From the NCBI GenBank assembly GCA_028824125.1, contig JAPPES010000118.1, positions 1 through 49,962 of the forward strand: 49,962 bases of DNA, written 5' to 3'. Under the pieces are notes generated by a model. The model was not told the origin of the DNA, did no database searches, and saw only the letters and a list, made by a program, of their open reading frames with translations. The position numbers were made by a program, and so were the translations under genes. Positions within the stretch are counted from its first letter, which is position 1. The number at the start of each line of letters is the position of its first letter. This DNA is from Candidatus Poribacteria bacterium (GTDB lineage: Bacteria; Poribacteria; WGA-4E; WGA-3G). Below are positions 1 to 7,896 of the stretch, piece after piece.

Positions 1-52
1 CTTTAGGACAACCGCCCTATTTATTCAATCATTTTTTTGGCGAAGGTATTGA

Positions 53-142
53 TTAATGGGACACTTCTATAGCGCAAACTTCCAGTTTGCGTCCTCACAG
101 GAAACTCAATCTAACAGATTGTGCTACAAGGTGGCAACTTAG
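53..142. repeat. palindromic dispersed-repeat module at left edge
   Basis: Two small hairpins stand here: CGCAAAC/GTTTGCG at 73-91 and CAATCT/AGATTG at 107-121. The segment 119-140 is a perfect 22-bp inverted copy of 29526-29547. The segment from about 52 resembles, in inverse orientation, the end of the MITE-like element near 36125-36155. No gene is seen in bases 1-194. Confidence 0.7.
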
Positions 143-194
143 GTTATAATAAGAAATTTGCGACAACGCATTAACAAAAATAATCAACCTTGAC

Positions 195-617
195 CTACGC
201 TTCGTTTGCATTGCTACGCATATATTCATCTAAAATTATCACCGCTGCAACTTGGTCGATAATTTTTCTTCGGTCCTTAGGATCCACGTTGACTCGATCC
301 AAAATATCTTCTGCTTCCGATGTAGTAAACCTTTCGTCCCAGAACTCCACAGGGATATCAAGCCCTTCCGACAGTCTATTTCCAAATTTCTGTACCTTTT
401 CTGCCTGTGTCCCAAGGGTTCCATCAAGTGAGACAGGCAGTCCAATGATGATTCGTTCTGCCTCATGAATAGAGGCGAGGTCACCTATTGCTGTTATGTC
501 ACGCTGTCGATTTGTTCGAGTCAGGGTACATAACGGATGTGCACCACTACCAAGAGCATCGCTAACGGCTACACCAATCCTCACATCACCGACGTCTAAT
601 CCAAGCAAAACAGCCAT
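195..617 (-). CDS. ruvX: RuvX/YqgF-family Holliday-junction resolvase-like nuclease
   Basis: This 140-residue protein has the usual YqgF/RuvX size and RNase H-like fold signature. An N-terminal GLDVGDVRIGVAVSD strand carries the first metal-binding Asp. A GLPVSLDG motif, a WDERFTT motif with the Glu, and a C-terminal DQVAAVIILDEYM with the last Asp follow. Known members process 16S pre-rRNA or resolve Holliday junctions in the cytoplasm. An upstream in-frame ATG at 701 exists, but the start at 617 is preferred because GGAGGAG lies 6 bases upstream and family homology begins there. The gene diverges from the glycosyltransferase gene to its right. No partner gene is visible to its left. Confidence 0.93.
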   Translation of the reverse strand: MAVLLGLDVGDVRIGVAVSDALGSGAHPLCTLTRTNRQRDITAIGDLASIHEAERIIIGLPVSLDGTLGTQAEKVQKFGNRLSEGLDIPVEFWDERFTTSEAEDILDRVNVDPKDRRKIIDQVAAVIILDEYMRSNANEA

Positions 618-831
618 GTTAACTCCTCCTGCGGAAAACCCGTTCAACCTTCTAATTTCCCAGTATTTTACAATTTTACACGAAAAAATACGTATCGTCA
701 AGAAAAATATCAGAAGTTTAAATTATAGAAGATTAAACGCCTCTGACCAGTACTAAAAACACCTTGACACTTTCCCACTTTGCATGGTATTTTTTAAATA
801 TTCTAAACCTATTCTTGGGCGAGGTGAAATC

Positions 832-2577
832 TTGAGTATTGTTGTCCACGTCACACACGAAGCCATCCAAAAAATGGGAGGCATCGGTGCAGTTTTGGAG
901 GGGTTGTTGACGACCCGCAGCTACAACGAAGCGATTGATCAAACTTTTCTTGTTGGACCTCTTTTCTCTGGCGCCGATTTAGGGGCATTAGATTCGGTGT
1001 TGTATCACGCTGCCGAAGGAACAAAAACGACACCACACGCAGCGGCACTCAGCGAGATTGAAAAGACCTATCAAGTTGAAATCATTTACGGACAACGGCA
1101 ATTTAAAAATAAAGATCAGAACGTTACCACACTAACAGACGTTATCTTAGTCAATGTTTCGAATAGCAATGAGGACCTAACTGGACAGTTCAAGTGGCAA
1201 CTTTATGAACACTTTGGCATTGAATCAACTCGTTATGAGAGTGAATGGGAATATGAGGAGTATGTGCGCCTCGCTGAACCTGCCTACCAAGCACTGCGAG
1301 TACTCATCGGTGAAGAAACAGAAACTCTCGTTTATATCATTTCGCATGAATTTATGGGAATGCCGCTTGCGCTCAAAACACAAATTGAACGTAAAAACGG
1401 CGGCGCAGCAAACATGCGTACTGTCTTTTATGCTCACGAAGTGGCAACGATACGACCTATTGTTGAAGGACATCCCGGACACGATGTGCGTTTTTACAAC
1501 GCGTTAGATCAGGCAAAGACGCAAGGCAAGTTAATTAACGATGTATTCGGTGATCCGTTCTGGTATTTCAAGCACGCATTGATTGACAAAGCGCACCTCT
1601 GTGATACGATCTTTGCTGTCGGCGATCTTGTTGTAGATGAACTTCGCTTTTTAGCACAACCTTTTGAGGCGTTTCCGATTAACCTTGTCTATAACGGAAT
1701 TCCTGCGTTTGAGATGAATTTGGAGGATAAGTTAGCATCAAAAGCACGACTCCAAAAGTATGCAAGGACGCTCCTTGACTATCGTCCTGATTATGTGTTT
1801 ACGCATGTCACTCGGCTTGTTAAAAGCAAAGGATTGTGGCGTGATTTGCAGGTGCTAACCCATTTGGATTCTTTGCTTGCTTCTAATGACAAAACCGCAG
1901 TGCTATTTATTCTTTCTACCGAAATAGCAACTGGAAGACCGCACGAAAGCATTCATGAGATGGAACGTGAATATGGCTGGCCCGTGTATCACAAAATCGG
2001 TTATCCTGATCTGGTTGGCGCGGAGATTGAATTGAACAACGGTGTTTCTGCCTTTAACCTGCAGTCTAAGGCAATAAAGGTAGTTTTTGTTAATCAGTTT
2101 GGATGGAGTCAAGCGTCTTGCGGCAGTCGGATGCCGATAGAGATGGAATTTATGGATATCCGTAAAGGCAGTGATGCAGAATTTGGACAGTCAATTTATG
2201 AGCCTTTTGGAATTGCACAGGTAGAGCCTCTCAGTTTTGGTGCGATCTGTGTTGTTAGCAATGTGTGCGGATGTTGCGGTTTCATTCAACGTGCTACAGA
2301 TAATCGCGAAGTTCCCAACGTTGTTATTGCTGACTATACGCACCTTAATGCTGCGCCGAAGTCGTTGGGCGACGTGCTGAACATCGGTTTGGTAGAACGC
2401 ACGCAGATTGAAGTTGAAAATAGTAGGGATATTGCCGCGAAACTTCTGGGTCGTCTACCGCGGAAGCCTCGTGATGTTGAGGATATGATTAAAGAAGGTT
2501 ATGAAATCGCCTCTCGTATGAGTTGGGAAGTTGTTGTTAAGGATTTTTTCTTGCCTGGATTGAAACAGGCATTGTAA
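832..2577 (+). CDS. GT5-like glycosyltransferase (glycogen/starch synthase-type)
   Basis: A protein of about 581 residues resembling glycogen/starch synthases. The N-terminus VVHVTHEAIQKMGGIGAVLEGL is similar to the sugar-nucleotide loop (K/M-x-GG-x-x-x-V) of the family. The middle has an ISHEFMGMP segment, and the second Rossmann half has THVTRLVKSKGLW. A C-terminal SIYEPFGIAQVEPLSFGA segment contains the E-P-F-G-I-A-x-x-E acceptor/donor loop conserved in GT5/GT3 enzymes. It probably transfers glucose from a nucleotide sugar to an alpha-glucan. A branching enzyme lies 2 kb downstream on the other strand, consistent with storage-glucan metabolism. The TTG at 832 is chosen over the ATG at 784 because GAGGTG precedes it and the family N-terminus begins there. 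The protein is longer than typical bacterial GlgA (about 480 residues), so the exact acceptor is uncertain. Confidence 0.75.
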   Translation: MSIVVHVTHEAIQKMGGIGAVLEGLLTTRSYNEAIDQTFLVGPLFSGADLGALDSVLYHAAEGTKTTPHAAALSEIEKTYQVEIIYGQRQFKNKDQNVTTLTDVILVNVSNSNEDLTGQFKWQLYEHFGIESTRYESEWEYEEYVRLAEPAYQALRVLIGEETETLVYIISHEFMGMPLALKTQIERKNGGAANMRTVFYAHEVATIRPIVEGHPGHDVRFYNALDQAKTQGKLINDVFGDPFWYFKHALIDKAHLCDTIFAVGDLVVDELRFLAQPFEAFPINLVYNGIPAFEMNLEDKLASKARLQKYARTLLDYRPDYVFTHVTRLVKSKGLWRDLQVLTHLDSLLASNDKTAVLFILSTEIATGRPHESIHEMEREYGWPVYHKIGYPDLVGAEIELNNGVSAFNLQSKAIKVVFVNQFGWSQASCGSRMPIEMEFMDIRKGSDAEFGQSIYEPFGIAQVEPLSFGAICVVSNVCGCCGFIQRATDNREVPNVVIADYTHLNAAPKSLGDVLNIGLVERTQIEVENSRDIAAKLLGRLPRKPRDVEDMIKEGYEIASRMSWEVVVKDFFLPGLKQAL

Positions 2578-2614
2578 TATCTTGGTTAGTTTGTCCATAA
2601 AGGATTTGATTATT

Positions 2615-3475
2615 ATGCAAGAAGTACGACATTCTCATGAACCTATACCATTAGCCCCAGGAGAGAAATTGATGACGCCTGAACAGAAGTTTTTCTTCGA
2701 TCTACGCGGTTGGCTTCTGGTACCATCGGTATTGTCAGAGTCGGAAATCGAAGAGATGAAAGCGGAAGTGTATGCAGGTGCCAGACATAGTTATCAAGGA
2801 GCACTCCAGAATCTACTTGATCATCCTGCAATTGTAGGTATTCTAAACGAAATCCTTGCGGATGAACGATTTATCTTTGATGATTGCTACGGTTTTCGAT
2901 GTGAGAATTCGGTTACGACGGTCAGAAAACCTGGCTGGAGCACTTATTCTGATAGAGGTACTGCCGTACCGCATGTCGTACGACCTCCACAACAAGCAAA
3001 TGCGATGCGGTATCAGGTGGCAGGTGGAAAGATATTCGCAGGACTCACACGTGTGATTTGGGAGTTTGAAGAGGTGAAAGCTGGACAGGGAGGGACTACT
3101 TTTCTAAGTGGTTCTCATAAGGCACATTTCAACTATGGTGGCCCGGACCCAAACCGTCCGAATATCAGTGAATCTCCTTGGGAAAAGAAAATAAAGGATA
3201 TGATGGAGGACTATAGTTGTCCTCCTGGGTCGGTACTTATTTTCACTGAGAGTGTTATCCATGCTACCAACAACTGGACAAACCCTGACAATCCGCGTTG
3301 TGCTGTGTTTAATTGTTACAACTCAATCTGGGCGCAATGGTTTCGGTTGAATCTAAGTCATGAAATAATAGAAACGATGTCGCCAAAACGCCAATCTTTA
3401 TTCCGTGGAACTTGGGCAATCGGTGGTGGTGCTGGTGGAAATCGTGCGTATTCACTGGAGAATAACACCACATAA
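2615..3475 (+). CDS. phytanoyl-CoA dioxygenase (PhyH)-family protein, copy 1
   Basis: A 286-residue protein of the PhyH superfamily, whose members are Fe(II)/2-oxoglutarate oxygenases. Visible landmarks are the N-terminal FFFDLRGWLLVPSVLS (typical of the family's F-x-x-x-G-[WY] entry), a FLSGSHKAHF segment matching PGSHK, GSVLIFTESVIHATNNW with the distal His216, and Arg228 in NPRCAVFNCY for 2-oxoglutarate. At the expected H-x-D site the protein reads H120-V-V, so the carboxylate ligand appears to be missing. AAAGGA 10 bases ahead supports the ATG at 2615 rather than a TTG at 2582. A close paralogue follows after 25 bases and is probably co-transcribed. The substrate is unknown; PhyH expansions are characteristic of Poribacteria. 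Confidence 0.85.
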   Translation: MQEVRHSHEPIPLAPGEKLMTPEQKFFFDLRGWLLVPSVLSESEIEEMKAEVYAGARHSYQGALQNLLDHPAIVGILNEILADERFIFDDCYGFRCENSVTTVRKPGWSTYSDRGTAVPHVVRPPQQANAMRYQVAGGKIFAGLTRVIWEFEEVKAGQGGTTFLSGSHKAHFNYGGPDPNRPNISESPWEKKIKDMMEDYSCPPGSVLIFTESVIHATNNWTNPDNPRCAVFNCYNSIWAQWFRLNLSHEIIETMSPKRQSLFRGTWAIGGGAGGNRAYSLENNTT

Positions 3476-3500
3476 TTTTAAAACTATTAAGGAGATATCA

Positions 3501-4340
3501 ATGTCAAAAGAAACGTTAAAAGATGAACCCGTGCCGATGACTTCAGAACAGAAGTTTTTCTTCGACTTACGCGGTTGGATTTTATTACCATCAATACTGT
3601 CGGACTCAGAAATCGAAGAAATGAAGGCAGAAGTGTATGCGGGCGCAAGACAAAGTTATCAAGGAGCACTTCAGAACCTCCTTGATCACCCTGCAATTGT
3701 AGGTGTTCTCAATGAAATTCTGTCCGAAGATCCGTTTGTACACGATGATTGCTACGGATTTCGGTGTGAAGGGTCTTTTACCACAGTCCGTGAATCTGGT
3801 TGGAGTGTAACATCACGGGGTGACAACGGTTTACCACACGTTGTGCGACCACCACAACAAGCAAATGCGATGCGGTATCAGGTTGCTGGTGAAAAGATAT
3901 TTGCTGGACTTACTCGTGTGGTGTGGGAACTTGAGGAGGTGAAGGCAGGACAAGGCGCCACCTCTTTTCTAAGTGGGTCTCACAAGGCACACTTCAACTA
4001 TGGTGGCCCCGACCCCTATCGTCCGAATATCGGTGAGTCGCCTTGGGAGAACAGCATGCGGGATATGATGGACGACTATAGCTGCCCACCGGGATCTGTT
4101 GTTATCTTCACTGAAAGTCTTGTGCATGCAGCAAACGATTGGACAAATCCTTCAAATCCTCGCTGTGCGGTTTTCAATTGTTATAACTCAATTTGGGCAC
4201 AATGGCATCGATTGAATCTGAGCCATGAGATTATTGAGACGATGCCGCCGAAACGACAATCGTTATTCCGTGGGACGTGGGCGATTGGTGGTGGTCCTGG
4301 TGGAAATCGTGCGTATTCGCTGGAGAATAACACTACGTGA
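3501..4340 (+). CDS. phytanoyl-CoA dioxygenase (PhyH)-family protein, copy 2
   Basis: A 279-residue tandem paralogue of the preceding gene. The two are similar along their whole length and near-identical in stretches such as EEMKAEVYAGAR and PHVVRPPQQANAMRYQ. They share the FLSGSHKAHFNYGG segment, distal His209 and Arg221. The predicted H-x-D position again reads H113-V-V, so the deviation is conserved in both copies and is not a random lesion. The start has a strong AAGGAG eight bases upstream. The gene ends before the hairpin at 4358-4380, which may terminate the transcript. A recent local duplication is likely. Function could be a diverged oxygenase, a halogenase-like enzyme or a non-catalytic binder; the sequence does not decide. 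Confidence 0.85.
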   Translation: MSKETLKDEPVPMTSEQKFFFDLRGWILLPSILSDSEIEEMKAEVYAGARQSYQGALQNLLDHPAIVGVLNEILSEDPFVHDDCYGFRCEGSFTTVRESGWSVTSRGDNGLPHVVRPPQQANAMRYQVAGEKIFAGLTRVVWELEEVKAGQGATSFLSGSHKAHFNYGGPDPYRPNIGESPWENSMRDMMDDYSCPPGSVVIFTESLVHAANDWTNPSNPRCAVFNCYNSIWAQWHRLNLSHEIIETMPPKRQSLFRGTWAIGGGPGGNRAYSLENNTT

Positions 4341-4357
4341 TAAAAAGAGCATTCAAA

Positions 4358-4380
4358 AGGCGAGGTTACAAACCTCGCCT
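4358..4380. terminator. perfect 10-bp hairpin, possible bidirectional terminator and dispersed repeat core
   Basis: AGGCGAGGTT and AACCTCGCCT pair perfectly around ACA. The same GGCGAGGTT/AACCTCGCC core recurs near 36040, 45809 and 45952. It lies between the convergent PhyH and small antitoxin-like genes, where a terminator is expected, but has only a weak T-run. A second perfect 8-bp hairpin (TGTTAGAG/CTCTAACA) lies at 4396-4418. The rest of 4341-4553 holds nothing recognised. Confidence 0.55.
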
Positions 4381-4553
4381 ATATTTGCCGTTAAATGTTA
4401 GAGTGTCTGGCTCTAACAACCCAACATAGACATACCGTGAAGGTAGAGGTCACGGTTGGCTGTCCCTAGCTTTCCCAAAGAAAAGCACCGTCCGTACGGC
4501 ACGTATTCGGGCAAAGGAATAATTATAAAGTGTGCGTTGCGTGCTGCTATGCC

Positions 4554-4790
4554 TTAATCTGCAACTTTATCTTCGGATGATTCAATGGGCGTAGGATTCT
4601 CTGTAGGCGGTTCCGGATCAACGAACTTATACTTACCGGATTTTCGCAATCTTTCACCTGCCTTTTGATAGTAGGCGAATATTTTATCGGGATCGTGTCC
4701 ACATTTTTCTGAAATTTTCATCCGCATTTCGCGAACTTCCTTGACGACTTCGTTCACTTCTGTACTGCGAAGATCAATTTTCTTACTCAT
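4554..4790 (-). CDS. orphan antitoxin-like small protein (EVREMR...AYYQ family)
   Basis: A 78-residue charged, predicted helical protein. Its core EVREMRMKISEKCGHD, AYYQ and RKSGKYKFVD matches the N-terminal half of the protein at 16423, which directly follows a PIN-domain toxin gene. That context suggests an antitoxin or toxin-binding domain. Unlike its relative, this copy stops after the shared core and has no ribbon-helix-helix-like C-terminus, and no PIN gene adjoins it. AGGAGG sits upstream of the ATG at suitable spacing, so it is probably expressed. It lies just upstream of glgB on the same strand, 22 bases away. It could be an orphan antitoxin or a small regulator; the family assignment is by comparison within this window. 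Confidence 0.65.
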   Translation of the reverse strand: MSKKIDLRSTEVNEVVKEVREMRMKISEKCGHDPDKIFAYYQKAGERLRKSGKYKFVDPEPPTENPTPIESSEDKVAD

Positions 4791-4812
4791 TTTATGCGGA
4801 ACCTCCTAATAT

Positions 4813-6864
4813 TCAAATTTTTTGATCGTTACCTGAGACTAACACCAGCGCGCTGCGAGCAGGAACATAGAGCTGAATAGATTGTGTATGCCCTTCTGTC
4901 GCTACGTCTTGCCACGGATAATGAACACCCTCTACAGCACCGTAGCCTCCAAAACCGGTATCATCGGTGTTGAGAATGAGACGGTAATCTACCTTTTCAG
5001 GCACGGGTATACGCCAATCTGTCGCAGATGTTGCCGGATGGAAGTTGAAGGCAAAGACGAGTCCCCCTTGAGCATAGACAATTTGTTTTGCGTCTTCATG
5101 AATAAATAACAGCTGAATGTCTTCATCAGTGAGCAGATGATTTGCTGTATCAAGACCTTGCATCGCGGCATCAAAAGCATTTAGATGGTGATAGTGGAGT
5201 GTGTCGTCATCAACAAGATGCCACTGCCTACGTGCATACCAATAGGAATTGTTGTTTCCCACTCTCGGAAAGTCTATCCACTCAGGGTGTCCAAACTCAT
5301 TACCCATAAAGTTGAGATACCCTTCTCCCCCTAAACTAAATGTAAGTAGGCGAATCAGTTTGTGTAGCGCAACGCCACGCGCAATTCTAATGCTTGGTGT
5401 AAAAACGCTCATTTTTGTATAGAGTTCGGCATCCATCAGTTGCATCGCAAGCGTCTTATCGCCGACAATGCTCTGGTCGTGGCTTTCGACATAAGCGATG
5501 TGTTTTTCACCTGCGCGGCGGTTGCGCAACATGCCATAAATCTCACCGATGTGCCAATCTTCATCCTTTTTCTCTTTCAACAACCGAATCCAATAGTCTG
5601 GAATCCCCATTGCAAGGCGATAATCGAATCCGAGTCCCCCTTCTTCAATTGGGCGTGCAAGACCGGGCATTCCGCTCATGTCCTCAGCAATAGAAATGGC
5701 GTTTGGGTTGACAGCATGCACAACCTCATTTGCTAACATCAGGTAGGCAATGGAATCTAACTCCACTTTAGGACCAAAGTAATCATCGTAGCCTGTGAAC
5801 TCCTGTCCGAGTCCATGATCACTGTAGAGCATACTCGTAACTCCATCGAATCTGAAGCCATCAAACCGATAGGTTTCCAACCAATAGCGGATATTGCTCA
5901 GTAGAAAGCGCTGCACCTCGTATTTGCTATAATCGAAACAGCGGGAGTCCCAAGCGATGTGTTCGCCTTTTTCACCTGCATGGAAATAGTGATGTTCTGT
6001 GCCATCAAAGTGGTTCAATCCTTCATTGATGTTTTTAACAGCATGGCTATGCACCAAATCCATGATAACCAGCAACCCCATTCCGTGTGCCGTATCAATG
6101 AGTTCTTTAAGTTCTTCAGGCGTTCCAAAACGGCTTGAAACAGCGAAAAAGTTGCTTACGTGATACCCAAAACTTGCATAATAGGGATGCTCCATGATTG
6201 CCATCAGTTGCACAGTGTTATAACCTAAATCGGCAATTCGGGGCAGCACATTTTGTGTAAACTCTGCAAACGTTCCGACTTTCTCTGCTTCCTGCGCCAT
6301 GCCGACATGTGCTTCGTAAATACGCAATCCCTGTTTGTGTCCGTTTAAATCTGGTGCTTTGTTTTTCCATTGATACGGATTTGACGGCGACCAGTATTGT
6401 CCCGTGAATTCGGTTTCACTTTCTTGAATGACGCGTTGGATATAGGCGGGGATTTTGTCTAATTCACCCAGTGCTGATTTGACATGCACTTTGACTCGGG
6501 TTCCGTGTGTGAACCTATCTGCATAATGTTTATCGGGCAGAAAAAGATGCCATATTCCCCATTCATCAACAGACATTGGGTTTGCATCACGGTTCCAGTC
6601 GTTAAAATCGCCTATTAGGGAGAGAGATTGTGCCCCTGGTGCCCACTCACGATACCAGACACCGGGTTCACCTGCCTTAACGCCGTGGTTGAAACCGAAA
6701 AACTGATGTCCTTGGCTAATCTCACCTAATACACCGCCAGTCTTTTCAATTATTGCTTTGAAATGTTGATAGTGCGCAAACCGTTTACGTAATTGAGAAG
6801 CATAAGGCTTTAGCAAGGAATCACGTTTAATGAGGAGAGTGCCGTCTGGTTGATGCTTGCCCAT
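4813..6864 (-). CDS. glgB: 1,4-alpha-glucan branching enzyme, eukaryote-type (GH13_8-like)
   Basis: A 683-residue branching enzyme that makes alpha-1,6 branches in glycogen-like glucan in the cytoplasm. A CBM48-like N-terminus (WYREWAPGAQSLSLIGDFNDWNR, residues 70-92) precedes the GH13 barrel. The nucleophile Asp340 is in DGFRFDGVTSMLY, the acid/base Glu394 in SIAEDMSGMPG, and the transition-state His462-Asp463 in YVESHDQ. The FRFDGVTSMLY and SRFGTPEELKELID signatures resemble plant/animal GBE more than classical bacterial GlgB (about 730 residues with a longer N-terminus). The small antitoxin-like gene lies 22 bases beyond its 3' end. The glycosyltransferase at 832 is a plausible partner. 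The start at 6864 is the only sensible ATG. Confidence 0.93.
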   Translation of the reverse strand: MGKHQPDGTLLIKRDSLLKPYASQLRKRFAHYQHFKAIIEKTGGVLGEISQGHQFFGFNHGVKAGEPGVWYREWAPGAQSLSLIGDFNDWNRDANPMSVDEWGIWHLFLPDKHYADRFTHGTRVKVHVKSALGELDKIPAYIQRVIQESETEFTGQYWSPSNPYQWKNKAPDLNGHKQGLRIYEAHVGMAQEAEKVGTFAEFTQNVLPRIADLGYNTVQLMAIMEHPYYASFGYHVSNFFAVSSRFGTPEELKELIDTAHGMGLLVIMDLVHSHAVKNINEGLNHFDGTEHHYFHAGEKGEHIAWDSRCFDYSKYEVQRFLLSNIRYWLETYRFDGFRFDGVTSMLYSDHGLGQEFTGYDDYFGPKVELDSIAYLMLANEVVHAVNPNAISIAEDMSGMPGLARPIEEGGLGFDYRLAMGIPDYWIRLLKEKKDEDWHIGEIYGMLRNRRAGEKHIAYVESHDQSIVGDKTLAMQLMDAELYTKMSVFTPSIRIARGVALHKLIRLLTFSLGGEGYLNFMGNEFGHPEWIDFPRVGNNNSYWYARRQWHLVDDDTLHYHHLNAFDAAMQGLDTANHLLTDEDIQLLFIHEDAKQIVYAQGGLVFAFNFHPATSATDWRIPVPEKVDYRLILNTDDTGFGGYGAVEGVHYPWQDVATEGHTQSIQLYVPARSALVLVSGNDQKI

Positions 6865-6988
6865 AATGTATCAGTTTAACACAAGATAGCTGCCAATTCA
6901 AGCATCATGTCATTATGGTATTCAGCAGGGTTTACTTTGCTATACCGATTACAGATGATTTATATAGAACACCGAATTAGATATGGGA

Positions 6989-7705
6989 TTAGCCTGCACA
7001 AAGGCAAGCGTTCACAGGACAAGTGCCCGCTGGACAGAATTCTGGCGTTGGAATGCGTTTGGGAATAGAGGACGATTCGGAGGGGTGACGTAGTTCTCTG
7101 GACGATGCCTTCAGAATAGAGATCGCGGACTTGAGAAAGATACTTGTAATGAGTAAGCCTACGACTATGTCTGGCAATTTGGATTGTGTGATGGCAACGA
7201 GTGCCGCTGCTGAAAAGACACTTGCGTTTGCGATAATATCATTGCGGGAACACACCCATGTTGAGTGCATGTTTATATCATCTGCTTTGTGCTTGGACAG
7301 TAGAAGCAGACAACTTGCGTTTGCGATCAATGCAAGCGCACTCATTAGAAACATGAAATGCGACTCCGGAATACCACCCGCGAGGAACTTATAGATACTC
7401 TGAAATAGGACACCGATGCCAAAGATTGCCATAATGCTACCTTTGAGCAAGGCTGAACCCGCACGCCATCGGTTACTTTTGCCTATTGCATAAAGGCTGA
7501 AACCGTAAACCAAAGTATCGCTTAACATATCAAGCGAATCGGCTTGCAATGCCACTGAACCTGCTAACAAACCGACAAGTAATTCTAAGCAGAACATGAC
7601 ACCGTTAATGCCAAGTACAATCCATAATGTTTTGGATTGCCGTTCGCGGAGTCCTGCAAGTTCATCTGTTTTATCGTGACAACAATTATCCATAAATAAT
7701 ACCAT
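6989..7705 (-). CDS. cation diffusion facilitator-like membrane transporter, short form
   Basis: A protein of about 238 residues with several predicted membrane helices and the CDF/ZIP9-type motif ADSLDMLSDTLVY in helix 2. A second polar motif SRNDIIANASVF, with Asn and Asp, lies in helix 5. Such pairs form the metal site of divalent-cation/proton antiporters in the inner membrane. The usual cytoplasmic C-terminal domain is replaced by a short Cys-containing tail (FCPAGTCPVNACLC), which could bind a soft metal. A Cys/His-containing N-terminus (DNCCHDKTDE) is also present. The reading frame extends to 7765, but that part lies in a dispersed repeat, so the ATG at 7705 or 7693 is preferred. Neither has a convincing ribosome-binding site. 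Substrate metal is unknown. Confidence 0.75.
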   Translation of the reverse strand: MVLFMDNCCHDKTDELAGLRERQSKTLWIVLGINGVMFCLELLVGLLAGSVALQADSLDMLSDTLVYGFSLYAIGKSNRWRAGSALLKGSIMAIFGIGVLFQSIYKFLAGGIPESHFMFLMSALALIANASCLLLLSKHKADDINMHSTWVCSRNDIIANASVFSAAALVAITQSKLPDIVVGLLITSIFLKSAISILKASSRELRHPSESSSIPKRIPTPEFCPAGTCPVNACLCAG

Positions 7706-7732
7706 TTCTGATATATAAAATTTCTCTTTGTA

Positions 7733-7824
7733 GCACAAACTGTCAGTTTGTGCAGATGTGGACACAAACTAACAGTTTGATGCTCAACACCCCTGGTAGG
7801 TTTGGTTTCCTAACCGAACCTACC
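7733..7824. repeat. cluster of three palindromic repeat units
   Basis: GCACAAACT/AGTTTGTGC forms a perfect 9-bp stem at 7733-7753. CAAACT/AGTTTG lies at 7765-7779. A long GGTAGGTT.GGTT/AACC.AACCTACC hairpin spans 7795-7824. Related units occur at 73, 28701, 35920 and 40056-40137. The last hairpin lies downstream of the ABC/outer-membrane operon and could also terminate it. Confidence 0.75.
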
Positions 7825-7896
7825 AGAATGTCCAATTAATTCTAAAATCTACTATAAAACATGATACCATTTATCATGAACAGATGCCAATTATCT

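Noticed and set aside
4419..4553. Possible structured RNA between PhyH copy 2 and the orphan antitoxin gene
   Set aside because: Some short palindromes are present but no known RNA family or consistent fold could be supported.
7706..7765. N-terminal extension of the CDF transporter
   Set aside because: The extra codons lie in a dispersed palindromic repeat and do not resemble a transporter N-terminus.
7733..7824. Possible short CRISPR array
   Set aside because: The units are palindromes of different sequence and spacing, without repeat-spacer structure, and they recur singly elsewhere.
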